From Dissulfurimicrobium hydrothermale (GTDB lineage: Bacteria; Desulfobacterota; Dissulfuribacteria; Dissulfuribacterales; Sh68), in NCBI RefSeq assembly GCF_022026155.1, contig NZ_CP085041.1, positions 1,892,306 to 1,956,305 of the forward strand: a stretch of DNA of 64,000 nucleotides, read 5' to 3'. Below are positions 35,466 through 44,206 of this stretch, piece by piece (the first letter of the stretch is position 1; every line of letters starts with the position of its first letter). Below the pieces are notes generated by a model. That model ran no database searches. It was not told the DNA's origin and saw only the letters and a list, made by a program, of their open reading frames with translations. The translations under genes and the position numbers were made by a program.

Positions 35466-37037
35466 CTAGAAGAAGTATTGATACTGAACCCTTACACCGA
35501 CATCGTCTTCATCGCTTGGATTATGGCTTATCGGATAGGTGAAGCCGAGCCTCTTGGCCTCTGACACACTGATCTCATTAAAGTTGCGGCGCATCCAACG
35601 GACATCGGCCGATACATACTGATTGAAGCCATGGATATAATAGTTTACACCAAATATATACTGCTGAAGATTGTCTTCCACCGCGTAGCCATCGCTGAGT
35701 TTTACAAGACCGAGACCACTTCTGAGGCTTTTTTCCAGGTTGTTGCTGTTAATACGCTCGAAGTATGCGGCCTTAAACACAGCCTCCCACTTCTTAGGCA
35801 CGATAAAGTAACCGACATTCGCCCTGGCCGCCCAGCGGTCCCATGTTTGCTCCAGACCCTTTGAGTCGCCAGGATCCTGCTTGAACTCCTCCCACCCGGC
35901 CTCAAGGTCGGTGGAAAAGCCCAGATACCTGAAGAGAAGCGCCGAATCAAAACCGTAGTTTTCGACGTCATGGATTCCGGTCTTTTTAGTACCTGCATTG
36001 TTGTTGGAGGTATCGAGCTTTGTGTCGAAGTAGTTGTTCACCCTATCTCTGTTTGTGAAGCTGGCAAGGACGAGGGCTGCAAGCGGTTTTGTGTTGTAGC
36101 CATAATCGCCCTGCATGAAGTAGTGATTAAACCCACTTGGCCCCATCGGACCTCTCGGATCAGAGCCCGGCAGGAAATTAATCCCTATCCGTGCCACATA
36201 CAGCATATTGGAGTCCGTATTAGTAAATCCTCTTGTATCGCGGCCATTATAAACACCAAGCCAGTAGGCAAGGAAATCTTTCTGGCCAAGCATGTCCACA
36301 TAGCCGTTCACGTTTATGCCCTGGGAACGAAAGAGCTCCATACCGCCGGCAGGGAACCCATTTGCAAGCAATTGGTTGGAGACGTTTAGTGGGGCATTAT
36401 TACTCGGGAAATTATAGGTAGTCTGACCGAATTGGTCCTTGGTAACCTCTGAATCCCCTGTAAATATGGTGCGGTCAGCGCCGTTTTGCATGAAACCGCT
36501 CTGCCAAAACTCTATGCTGTATGGTATTTTCATACGGCCTAACTGCACCCTGGCGAATTTATACTTCTGCCACTGAATAGTCGCATCGTGGATATTGACT
36601 GCACTCTGGGGCTCAAGCTGGACATGTACAAAATATTCCCAATCTTTGTTGGGTGCACTGCCATCTACAAAGAAACGGATGCGGCGGAAATTGAAGTTGC
36701 TGTAATTTTCTGTATTCTTGGCAACGGTATCGTCTGTAAAGACATAGGTGTATCTTGGCTGGATCCCGGTCCTGAAACGGAACTTGTATTCATTGTCGGT
36801 CTTCGGGTCTTTATACTCGATACGGAAACCATCATTCCAGTAGACGTTCAAGTTGGAAGGGGGGGCCTCCTTTTTATTCTTTTCAAGTTGATCGATCCGC
36901 TGCATAAGCTCCCTTACCTGGGCCTTGAGCGCTTTTATATCCCCGCTTTCATCAGCCCTTACCTGCAGAGACAGGGCCAAGATCCATGCCGATACACATA
37001 ACAATACAAAAAAAACAAGATAAATCCTCTTTCCCAT
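35466..37037 (-). CDS. Outer-membrane porin, OprO/OprP (phosphate-selective) type
   Basis: This 523-aa outer-membrane protein has a signal peptide (residues 1-28, ending QVRA), then a short coiled coil rich in Leu/Lys/Glu (about 31-58, IKALKAQVRELMQRIDQLEK), then a long beta-barrel of alternating strands. It ends in a C-terminal Phe (VQYQYFF), the usual assembly signal. FRTGIQPRYTYVF, FRRIRFFVDGSAPNKDWEYFVHVQLE and LGRMKIPYSIEFWQSG fit the OprO/OprP porin family. Specificity for phosphate is a family label and not shown here. GGAGGAATGTA precedes the ATG, and a terminator follows. Confidence 0.88.
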   Translation of the reverse strand: MGKRIYLVFFVLLCVSAWILALSLQVRADESGDIKALKAQVRELMQRIDQLEKNKKEAPPSNLNVYWNDGFRIEYKDPKTDNEYKFRFRTGIQPRYTYVFTDDTVAKNTENYSNFNFRRIRFFVDGSAPNKDWEYFVHVQLEPQSAVNIHDATIQWQKYKFARVQLGRMKIPYSIEFWQSGFMQNGADRTIFTGDSEVTKDQFGQTTYNFPSNNAPLNVSNQLLANGFPAGGMELFRSQGINVNGYVDMLGQKDFLAYWLGVYNGRDTRGFTNTDSNMLYVARIGINFLPGSDPRGPMGPSGFNHYFMQGDYGYNTKPLAALVLASFTNRDRVNNYFDTKLDTSNNNAGTKKTGIHDVENYGFDSALLFRYLGFSTDLEAGWEEFKQDPGDSKGLEQTWDRWAARANVGYFIVPKKWEAVFKAAYFERINSNNLEKSLRSGLGLVKLSDGYAVEDNLQQYIFGVNYYIHGFNQYVSADVRWMRRNFNEISVSEAKRLGFTYPISHNPSDEDDVGVRVQYQYFF

Positions 37038-37273
37038 TACATTCCTCCTTTTTCTCTTTTCTTTCCTAATAAATCACTGCGGATGCATTTTATTATGTTA
37101 TCTCCATCACCTCCTTCCTAGCCTGGATCGTCTCCATAAACAGACTTAAAAGTGAAATTTTGTTACAAATTTCTCAAACTTTTTAATTAGTTAGATCATC
37201 TAAAAACGATGATAGAAGAAAAAAATATATTTTGCAACCCAAATTCGTTATATATTTTTACGATATAAAAAGT
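37038..37273. other. Porin upstream region
   Basis: This AT-rich stretch should carry the porin promoter on the minus strand. It contains the porin ribosome site and, further upstream (about 37108-37118 on the minus strand), a perfect anti-16S match AAGGAGGTGAT followed only by a four-codon frame, so no second gene is supported. I see no clear -35/-10 pair I would commit to. Confidence 0.4.
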
Positions 37274-37430
37274 TGATAGCATCGCAAAAGGTCGCCGACT
37301 GCCGTGTTGCGCTGCATCCTTCGTCACCGCGACGTACAAGAAAATACGCCTCATTCCTCAGGATCTGCGCGCCTTGCATTTACGATTTTTGCTTAGCCAT
37401 CTCATATAATGACTTTTTACGAGATCATCA
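37274..37430. repeat. MITE-like imperfect palindromic repeat, better-preserved copy
   Basis: About 157 bases with imperfect terminal inverted repeats: one end reads TGATAGCATCGCAAAAGGTC, and the other end, GACTTTTTACGAGATCATCA, is nearly its reverse complement. Read on the minus strand it contains GGCTAAGCAAAAATCGTAAA, ATGCAAGGC, AATGAGGCGTATTTTCTTG and GAAGGATGCAGCGCAACAC, shared with 4876-5000. There is no ORF. The size, terminal repeats and dispersal suggest a non-autonomous mobile element or a structured dispersed repeat. The following 37431-37593 is AT-rich and shows nothing else. Confidence 0.7.
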
Positions 37431-37593
37431 AAAATTATTTCGGCTATATCATTCTACACAGAATAAATATTTATCTTCATTGCTTCATTGTGGCACGTTA
37501 GGTTTTTTCCGTTATATTAACTTATATATAACTAAATTTAAACCATTATACAACGACACCCTTATCAGCTAAAGAAAAAGAAATAGTCTGTTT

Positions 37594-38190
37594 TTACTGG
37601 CCAGGTGTTTTCTCGCGTATCCCTTGAAGGAAAAATTCGCTTATCTGTTTTGCCGCAGTCGATACACTATATTTTTTGCGGCTTGAAAGCACCCAAAAGC
37701 GGGACATCTCGTCCAGCGCCCCAAAAAACGCCCTTTTGAATATGCCCGGCATCACGTCCGCCCTGAATACACCTGCCGCCTGCCCTTGTCTTACTATCTG
37801 GGAGATGATGTTTACATATTCGGCGAACTTTTTATTGCGATATTCCTTCATAAATTTACTGCTCTGACGCAGCTCGACCTGGATGATCTCCGCCAGGTCT
37901 CTATTTTCTTCTACGAGGCTTAAGTGCAATGCAGCAAAACGCTCCAGCTTCTCCTCTGGGCTCTCAAGCAAGGCCAGCTCTTGTTTGACCTTTGCAATTA
38001 TTTTCCCTATCTCTTCCTCAAAGATTGTAACTAATATATCATATTTATTGTTAAAATAGAGATAAATAGTACCATCGGCGACATTTGCCTCTTTCGCTAT
38101 CTCGGATATCCGCGAGTTAAAAAAACCATTTCTTGCGAAGACCTTAATGGAAGACTGGATGATCTTTTCGTGTTTGTCGGCTATCTTCAT
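37594..38190 (-). CDS. TetR-family regulator, FadR (YsiA)-like
   Basis: The 198-aa repressor has the TetR helix-turn-helix at residues 10-55 (ISEIAKEANVADGTIYLYFNNKYDIL). Its ligand domain contains IQVELRQSS and FFGALDEMSRFWVLSSRKK, closely similar in order and wording to Bacillus FadR, the acyl-CoA-responsive repressor of fatty-acid degradation. A palindrome almost matching the FadR box lies upstream (38225-38242) just downstream of its own -10, implying autoregulation. It is divergent from a histidine kinase gene. The regulon is inferred to concern fatty acids; the acyl-activating fusion at 30476 is a candidate target. Confidence 0.85.
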   Translation of the reverse strand: MKIADKHEKIIQSSIKVFARNGFFNSRISEIAKEANVADGTIYLYFNNKYDILVTIFEEEIGKIIAKVKQELALLESPEEKLERFAALHLSLVEENRDLAEIIQVELRQSSKFMKEYRNKKFAEYVNIISQIVRQGQAAGVFRADVMPGIFKRAFFGALDEMSRFWVLSSRKKYSVSTAAKQISEFFLQGIREKTPGQ

Positions 38191-38224
38191 AATATATAAT
38201 TTTATATAGATACGGCTTTTATTG

Positions 38225-38242
38225 TGAATGAATATACATTCA
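38225..38242. promoter_or_regulatory. FadR-type operator palindrome
   Basis: TGAATGAATATACATTCA has perfect 6-base arms. From memory, the Bacillus FadR box is TGAATGANTANTCATTCA, and 15 of its 16 fixed positions agree here. It sits five bases downstream of the tetR -10 element, where the transcript should begin, the usual place for a repressor to block its own gene. Confidence 0.75.
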
Positions 38243-38246
38243 GAAT

Positions 38247-38276
38247 AAAATATCTCATCCTGACTCCGTCTGTCAA
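38247..38276 (-). promoter_or_regulatory. Sigma-70-type promoter of the tetR/fadR-like gene
   Basis: On the minus strand the -35 is TTGACA (38271-38276), followed by an 18-base spacer and TATTTT (38247-38252) as -10. Transcription would start near 38240, inside the palindromic operator, and leave a leader of about 50 bases. Confidence 0.6.
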
Positions 38277-38348
38277 GTTTTAACTCAATGCCCTTGAAAG
38301 GACGAATGAGATTGTCTATAAAATATAGTTATTTTAAATATATGTCTA

Positions 38349-39431
38349 TTGTCTATTTTAATACAAACAACAGGGAAAGTGGCTAAAATTAATCCGCCGC
38401 CCGCGAAAGAAATCACACAGGAATTTATAGAATACTGGCAGGAAATAAGCCAGCCGGCAGTCATCCATATAAAAGATACGATCATTGTCGCAAACGAGGC
38501 CTTTTCAACACTCTTCGGACAACAAAGAAATGAAGACGTGCCAGGGCGATCTATGGCTGACTTCATATCTCCATGGCCCATGGATACACCCAGGCCTGGA
38601 TGGAGAAGCGCCATGGGCAGGCGTGGAGACGGTTCAAACATAGACATTGAGGTCGTATGTCTACCGTTGTCCGTCAGCAGCGGCATACTGCATCAGAGCC
38701 TCATCAAAGACGTCTCAGAGATCAAATCATGGGAAGACAAGCTTCTTCAGGCTGAGCGGCTTACGGCCATGGGAAAGCTTGCAGGCGAAATAGCACATGA
38801 GATCAACAATCCCCTTGGCGGGATACTGCTTTATGCGAACCTTATAAAAGAAGAACTGAACGAAGAAGACGTCTCATATGAAAACATAGGAAAGATCATA
38901 AAGCTTGCGACAAGATGCCGTATCATAGCAAAAGGGCTTTTGAATTTCGGCAGGTCTTCTTCAAAAAGCTATGCGCCGGTCGATTTGAATCAAATTATAA
39001 AAGATGTCTACGCCCTCATCGAAGATCATCATATACTGAAAAATATAGAGGTAGATATGCGCTTTAAAAAAGACCTGCCCCATTTCATGGGCGACAAAGG
39101 CCAGATTGAACAGGCAATACTTAATCTTATCATAAATGCAGGGGAGGCCCTGAACAACAAGGGAAAACTCATTATAGAAACGGATTTTTCAAAGGAACAG
39201 AGGCTTGTATGTCTTACCGTCGAAGACAATGGTCCAGGGATACCTGATGATCTACTGCCAAGGATATTTGAACCATTTTTTACTACAAAACGGGCCGGAA
39301 AGGGGACGGGACTGGGTCTTTCGATAACGCATGGCATAGTACAAAGGCACGGCGGAAAGATAACTGTAAATAGCAAACCAGGGTATGGGACCCGTTTTGA
39401 GGTAAAAATACCCCTTTCAGGCGGAGGATAG
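38349..39431 (+). CDS. Soluble PAS-domain sensor histidine kinase
   Basis: The 360-aa kinase has an N-terminal PAS domain (about 25-120; QPAVIHIKDTIIVANEAFSTLFG), then the dimerisation/phosphoacceptor helix with His in MGKLAGEIAHEINNPLGG, and an HATPase domain with N box (NLIINAGEAL), G1 (VEDNGPGIPDD), and G2 ([13 protein letters not shown]). There is no membrane segment, so it senses something in the cytoplasm. The start is a TTG at 38349; an alternative GTG lies at 38379. The sigma-54 response regulator gene follows seven bases later and is its obvious partner. Confidence 0.88.
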   Translation: MSILIQTTGKVAKINPPPAKEITQEFIEYWQEISQPAVIHIKDTIIVANEAFSTLFGQQRNEDVPGRSMADFISPWPMDTPRPGWRSAMGRRGDGSNIDIEVVCLPLSVSSGILHQSLIKDVSEIKSWEDKLLQAERLTAMGKLAGEIAHEINNPLGGILLYANLIKEELNEEDVSYENIGKIIKLATRCRIIAKGLLNFGRSSSKSYAPVDLNQIIKDVYALIEDHHILKNIEVDMRFKKDLPHFMGDKGQIEQAILNLIINAGEALNNKGKLIIETDFSKEQRLVCLTVEDNGPGIPDDLLPRIFEPFFTTKRAGKGTGLGLSITHGIVQRHGGKITVNSKPGYGTRFEVKIPLSGGG

Positions 39432-39438
39432 CCATAAG

Positions 39439-40848
39439 ATGAAAGAGGACATCTTGATTATAGATGATGACGCGGCCATAAGAGATGGATGCGCTCAGGT
39501 CTTAAGGCGGAGAAAATTCGATGTCTCTGAGGTCTCGAGGGGTAAGGAGGCATCTGAACTCCTTGACCGATATGAATACGATCTCATACTGCTCGACCTC
39601 AAGATGTCTGACATAAACGGCCTTGATCTGCTCAGGACCATCAGGGAAAAAGACCCGATCGTGCCAGTGGTTATAATTACGGCCTATGGCACCATACAAA
39701 ACGCCATAGAGGCTATGCGCCTCGGAGCCAATGATTTCCTGTCAAAACCCTTTGAGCCCGACGAACTCCTTATAACTGTAGAGCGGAACCTTAAAGCCAG
39801 GCAACTTGCCATGGAAAACCTCTTTTTAAAAGAAGAGCTCAAACGCAAAGAGGGTGAGGTCAAGATCATAGGCGAAAGCAAGGCTATAAAGACCCTCTTG
39901 GAACAGGTGGCAAGACTCGCACCTACCGACAGTACAGTATTGATAACTGGGGAAAGCGGAACAGGTAAGGGTCTCATTGCAAGGCGCATCCACGAATTGA
40001 GTCCAAGGCGCGACCACCCATTCGTGCCGGTCGACTGTTCTACTCTTGTTCCATCGCTGTTTGAAAGCGAACTGTTCGGACATGCAAAGGGTGCCTTCAC
40101 AGGGGCCAATGCAAATAAGATGGGTAAATTTGAACTTGCAAACCATGGGACGCTCTTTCTGGATGAAATAGCAAACATAGGCTTTGAGCGCCAGGCAAAG
40201 CTCCTTAAAGCTGTAGAGGAAAAAGAAATATCAAGGGTGGGCAGCAACAGACTCACCAAAGTGGATGTCAGAATAATAGCGGCTACGAATCAAGACCTAA
40301 AGCAGGCCGTACAAAACGGGACTTTTCGCGAAGACCTCTATTTCAGATTAAACGTAGTTGCAATAAAGACCCCACCTCTTAGGGAACGAAAAGACGATAT
40401 ACCAGCCTTGGCCGAATACTTTTTGAAGAAATTCGGTGAAAAGCATGGACGCCGTGGCCTTTTTCTTACAGAAGAAGTAATCCGTCTCCTGTCACAATAT
40501 CAATGGCCTGGCAACGTAAGGGAATTTGAAAACAGCATGGAGCGCCTGGTGATCTTTGCCGACAAAGAGGCCATAGGACCGGACGATATCGAACTCAGCG
40601 GACTTCCAATAACAGCAGGCGGCCAAGACACTTTCCAGAGACATGGCATCGATGGTGTTGATGGAACCGAAAGCGGCTCATACGAGACATACGAACTCAT
40701 GCCCCTGAATGAGATGGAACGCAGATATGTCGTGCAGGTATTGAGAGCAAGCAAAGGAAACCGCACAGAGACCGCGCGCATCCTCGGCATAGATAGAAAA
40801 ACGCTACGCCAAAAACTCAAGAAGTGGGGCATAGAAGAAATAGAATGA
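39439..40848 (+). CDS. Sigma-54-dependent response regulator (NtrC family)
   Basis: The 469-aa regulator has a receiver domain (residues 1-120; phosphoacceptor Asp in LILLDLKMSD), an AAA+ sigma-54 activation domain (about 143-375; Walker A GESGTGKG; the sigma-54-contact loop GAFTGA; Walker B LFLDEIANI) and a Fis-type helix-turn-helix (TETARILGIDRKTLRQKLKK). It receives phosphate from the upstream PAS kinase. Target promoters are not visible nearby. A CDS-free stretch of 76 bases separates it from the tRNA genes. Confidence 0.93.
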   Translation: MKEDILIIDDDAAIRDGCAQVLRRRKFDVSEVSRGKEASELLDRYEYDLILLDLKMSDINGLDLLRTIREKDPIVPVVIITAYGTIQNAIEAMRLGANDFLSKPFEPDELLITVERNLKARQLAMENLFLKEELKRKEGEVKIIGESKAIKTLLEQVARLAPTDSTVLITGESGTGKGLIARRIHELSPRRDHPFVPVDCSTLVPSLFESELFGHAKGAFTGANANKMGKFELANHGTLFLDEIANIGFERQAKLLKAVEEKEISRVGSNRLTKVDVRIIAATNQDLKQAVQNGTFREDLYFRLNVVAIKTPPLRERKDDIPALAEYFLKKFGEKHGRRGLFLTEEVIRLLSQYQWPGNVREFENSMERLVIFADKEAIGPDDIELSGLPITAGGQDTFQRHGIDGVDGTESGSYETYELMPLNEMERRYVVQVLRASKGNRTETARILGIDRKTLRQKLKKWGIEEIE

Positions 40849-40924
40849 ATTCATCAAGCCTTCTTGACAGTATATGCCTGTGACAGTAACTTGTTCAGGT
40901 TTTCAACGGGTCATGAATATCCCG

Positions 40925-41012
40925 GGAGGGATGGCCGAGTGGTTTAAGGCGGCGGTCTTGAAAACCGTTGTGCCGAAAGGCACCGTGGGTTCGAATCCTA
41001 CTCCCTCCGCCA
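40925..41012 (+). tRNA. tRNA-Ser (anticodon TGA)
   Basis: A full serine tRNA with acceptor stem GGAGGGA / TCCCTCC, long variable arm, T-loop GGTTCGAATCC, and anticodon loop CTTGAAA giving anticodon TGA. The CCA end is encoded (41010-41012) after discriminator G. It reads UCA and probably UCG codons. Confidence 0.95.
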
Positions 41013-41057
41013 TACCTTAAAAATTTCAAGGTCATTAGACCTCGAAAAGAAAAGCCT

Positions 41058-41149
<92 letters not shown>

Positions 41150-41184
41150 GAAAACAGGCGTAGGATTAATCGCCCTGGCTAATC

Positions 41185-41207
41185 AACCGGCGACGGCCGG
41201 TTTTTTT
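41185..41207 (+). terminator. Intrinsic terminator between the tRNA-Ser pair and metK
   Basis: Stem AACCGGC / GCCGGTT, loop GACG, followed by a run of T. It ends the tRNA transcript 39 bases before the metK start. I considered SAM or SAH riboswitches here and saw neither. Confidence 0.8.
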
Positions 41208-41245
41208 ATAGAAGTGAAAAGTCTATTTTTTAGGAGATTCAAGCC

Positions 41246-42400
41246 ATGATGCCCAACTTCCTCTTTACATCGGAGTCGGTAACCGAGGGCCATCCAGACA
41301 AGGTAGCCGATCAGATTTCAGACGCAATTCTGGACGCGATCATCGCCAAAGACCCTTATGCAAGGGTGGCATGCGAGACCTTGGTAACCACAGGGCTTGC
41401 CCTTATCGCGGGCGAGATCACGACGGATTGCTATGTTGACATGCCGCAGGTAGTGCGCGGCACTATAAAAGAAATCGGGTACTCCGACTCGAGCATGGGA
41501 TTCGACTGGCAGACCTGTGCGGTCCTGACCAGCATCGACAAGCAGTCACCCGACATCGCTATGGGCGTTGATAGAAACGGCGACATTGGCGCAGGGGACC
41601 AGGGGCTCATGTTCGGCTATGCCTGCGAGGAGACCCCCGATTATATGCCGATGCCGATCTGGTATGCGCATCGACTGGCCCAACGCCTCGCTGAGGTAAG
41701 AAAGAAAGGGATATTGCCCTTCCTGAGACCGGACGGCAAGACCCAGGTAACCATCCGCTATGAAGATCACAAACCAATCGCCGCACACTCAATAGTGGTA
41801 GCAGCCCAGCATGAACCTCAAGTGAGCCATAAAGAGATAGAAGAAGCCGTTATAGAAGAGGTAATAAAAAAGATCGTGGCCCCCGAACACCTCACCAGGG
41901 AGACTGAATTCTTCATAAACAGCACAGGTAGATTCGTCGTAGGTGGACCGCTTGCCGATTGCGGCGTTACAGGCAGGAAGATCATCGTCGACACATACGG
42001 GGGACGCGGGCATCACGGCGGCGGTGCATTCTCCGGGAAAGACCCGACCAAGGTAGACCGCTCTCCGTCCTATATGGCCAGGTATGTGGCCAAAAATATC
42101 GTGGCAGCCGGCCTCGCCGGTGAGTGCGAGGTCCAGGTGGCCTATGCTATCGGGGTGCCGAGGCCACTAGCAATAAACGTGCGCACCTACAATACAGAGA
42201 GGATACCGCAGGGACGCATAGTTGAACTCATAGAGAAGAACTTTAGCTTTAAGCCAAGGGATATAATCGAATATCTGGATCTTAGGCGGCCTATATACAA
42301 AAAGACTGCCGCATATGGCCACTTCGGGAGGATGGAACCCGAATTCACATGGGAACGTCTCGACATGGTGGAAACTTTAAAAGACCAGGCTGGGCTCTAG
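41246..42400 (+). CDS. metK: S-adenosylmethionine synthase
   Basis: MetK (384 aa) makes SAM from methionine and ATP. The hallmark [17 protein letters not shown] is near residue 15, [13 protein letters not shown] near 113 and [16 protein letters not shown] near 258, together forming the ATP/methionine sites. The start may be this ATG or the next codon (also ATG). The ribosome site TAGGAGA precedes it. ahcY starts nine bases after the stop, so synthesis and recycling of SAM are coupled. Confidence 0.97.
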   Translation: MMPNFLFTSESVTEGHPDKVADQISDAILDAIIAKDPYARVACETLVTTGLALIAGEITTDCYVDMPQVVRGTIKEIGYSDSSMGFDWQTCAVLTSIDKQSPDIAMGVDRNGDIGAGDQGLMFGYACEETPDYMPMPIWYAHRLAQRLAEVRKKGILPFLRPDGKTQVTIRYEDHKPIAAHSIVVAAQHEPQVSHKEIEEAVIEEVIKKIVAPEHLTRETEFFINSTGRFVVGGPLADCGVTGRKIIVDTYGGRGHHGGGAFSGKDPTKVDRSPSYMARYVAKNIVAAGLAGECEVQVAYAIGVPRPLAINVRTYNTERIPQGRIVELIEKNFSFKPRDIIEYLDLRRPIYKKTAAYGHFGRMEPEFTWERLDMVETLKDQAGL

Positions 42401-43666
<1,266 letters not shown>

Positions 43667-43689
43667 CCGCTCGGTTCAACCAAAAAACA

Positions 43690-43725
43690 AGCCGCTCCTT
43701 TCCGGTTTTCGCAAAGAGAGCGGCT
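43690..43725 (-). terminator. Terminator between ahcY and the Mo-enzyme operon
   Basis: Stem AGCCGCTC / GAGCGGCT with a 20-base loop. On the minus strand it is followed by TTGTTTTTTGG, so it mainly ends the ferredoxin/Mo-enzyme transcript; on the plus strand GTTGATTTT gives a weaker tail after ahcY. Confidence 0.65.
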
Positions 43726-43753
43726 GTTGATTTTCAGCTGCCTGTCAAGGTTA

Positions 43754-44206
43754 TCAGAGTTCTTTAAGGGCTACAAACTTTAAGGCATGGGTCGTACACT
43801 TTGCCACGCATGCTGGTCTGAGCCCCTGATCGACCCTGTCCATGCAATAGTCGCATTTAATCGCCTTTCCTGTGGCCGGATTGAACTGAGGCACACCCCA
43901 CGGACACGCCCCGGCGCAGGCCATACAGCCTATGCACTTTTCCTGATCCACAAAAACTATGCCGTCCGACCGCTTTTGCATGGCGCCGGTCGGACAGATA
44001 GGGACACAGAAAGGATCTTCACAGTGATAGCAGGACCTGAAATGGAACTCGGACTTGGGCACACCCTTTACGGCCTTCAACGGTTCATGGCTTATTTCAC
44101 ACAGAATAGGGCCGACCGGGAGTCCCTTGTTGACCTTGCAGTGCACCTCACAGCCATGACACCCTATGCAACGCTTTGAATTGAGATAAAGCATGTATTT
44201 GTTCAT
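43754..44206 (-). CDS. Four-cluster ferredoxin subunit of a molybdopterin oxidoreductase
   Basis: This 150-aa electron-transfer subunit has cysteine motifs for four [4Fe-4S] clusters: CIGCHGCEVHC near residue 13, CYHCEDPFCVPIC near 59, CIGCMACAGACPWG near 91, and the split motif CDYCMDRVDQG...CVAKC at the end. It is of the DmsB/PhsB/PsrB type but short. The ATG overlaps the stop of the catalytic subunit gene (ATGA), so the two form a complex. No NrfD-like membrane anchor is encoded nearby. Confidence 0.9.
   Translation of the reverse strand: MNKYMLYLNSKRCIGCHGCEVHCKVNKGLPVGPILCEISHEPLKAVKGVPKSEFHFRSCYHCEDPFCVPICPTGAMQKRSDGIVFVDQEKCIGCMACAGACPWGVPQFNPATGKAIKCDYCMDRVDQGLRPACVAKCTTHALKFVALKEL

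Noticed and set aside
41150-41245. Possible SAM or SAH riboswitch before metK-ahcY
   Set aside because: Only a short hairpin and a simple terminator after the tRNA genes are present; no conserved aptamer blocks are recognisable.
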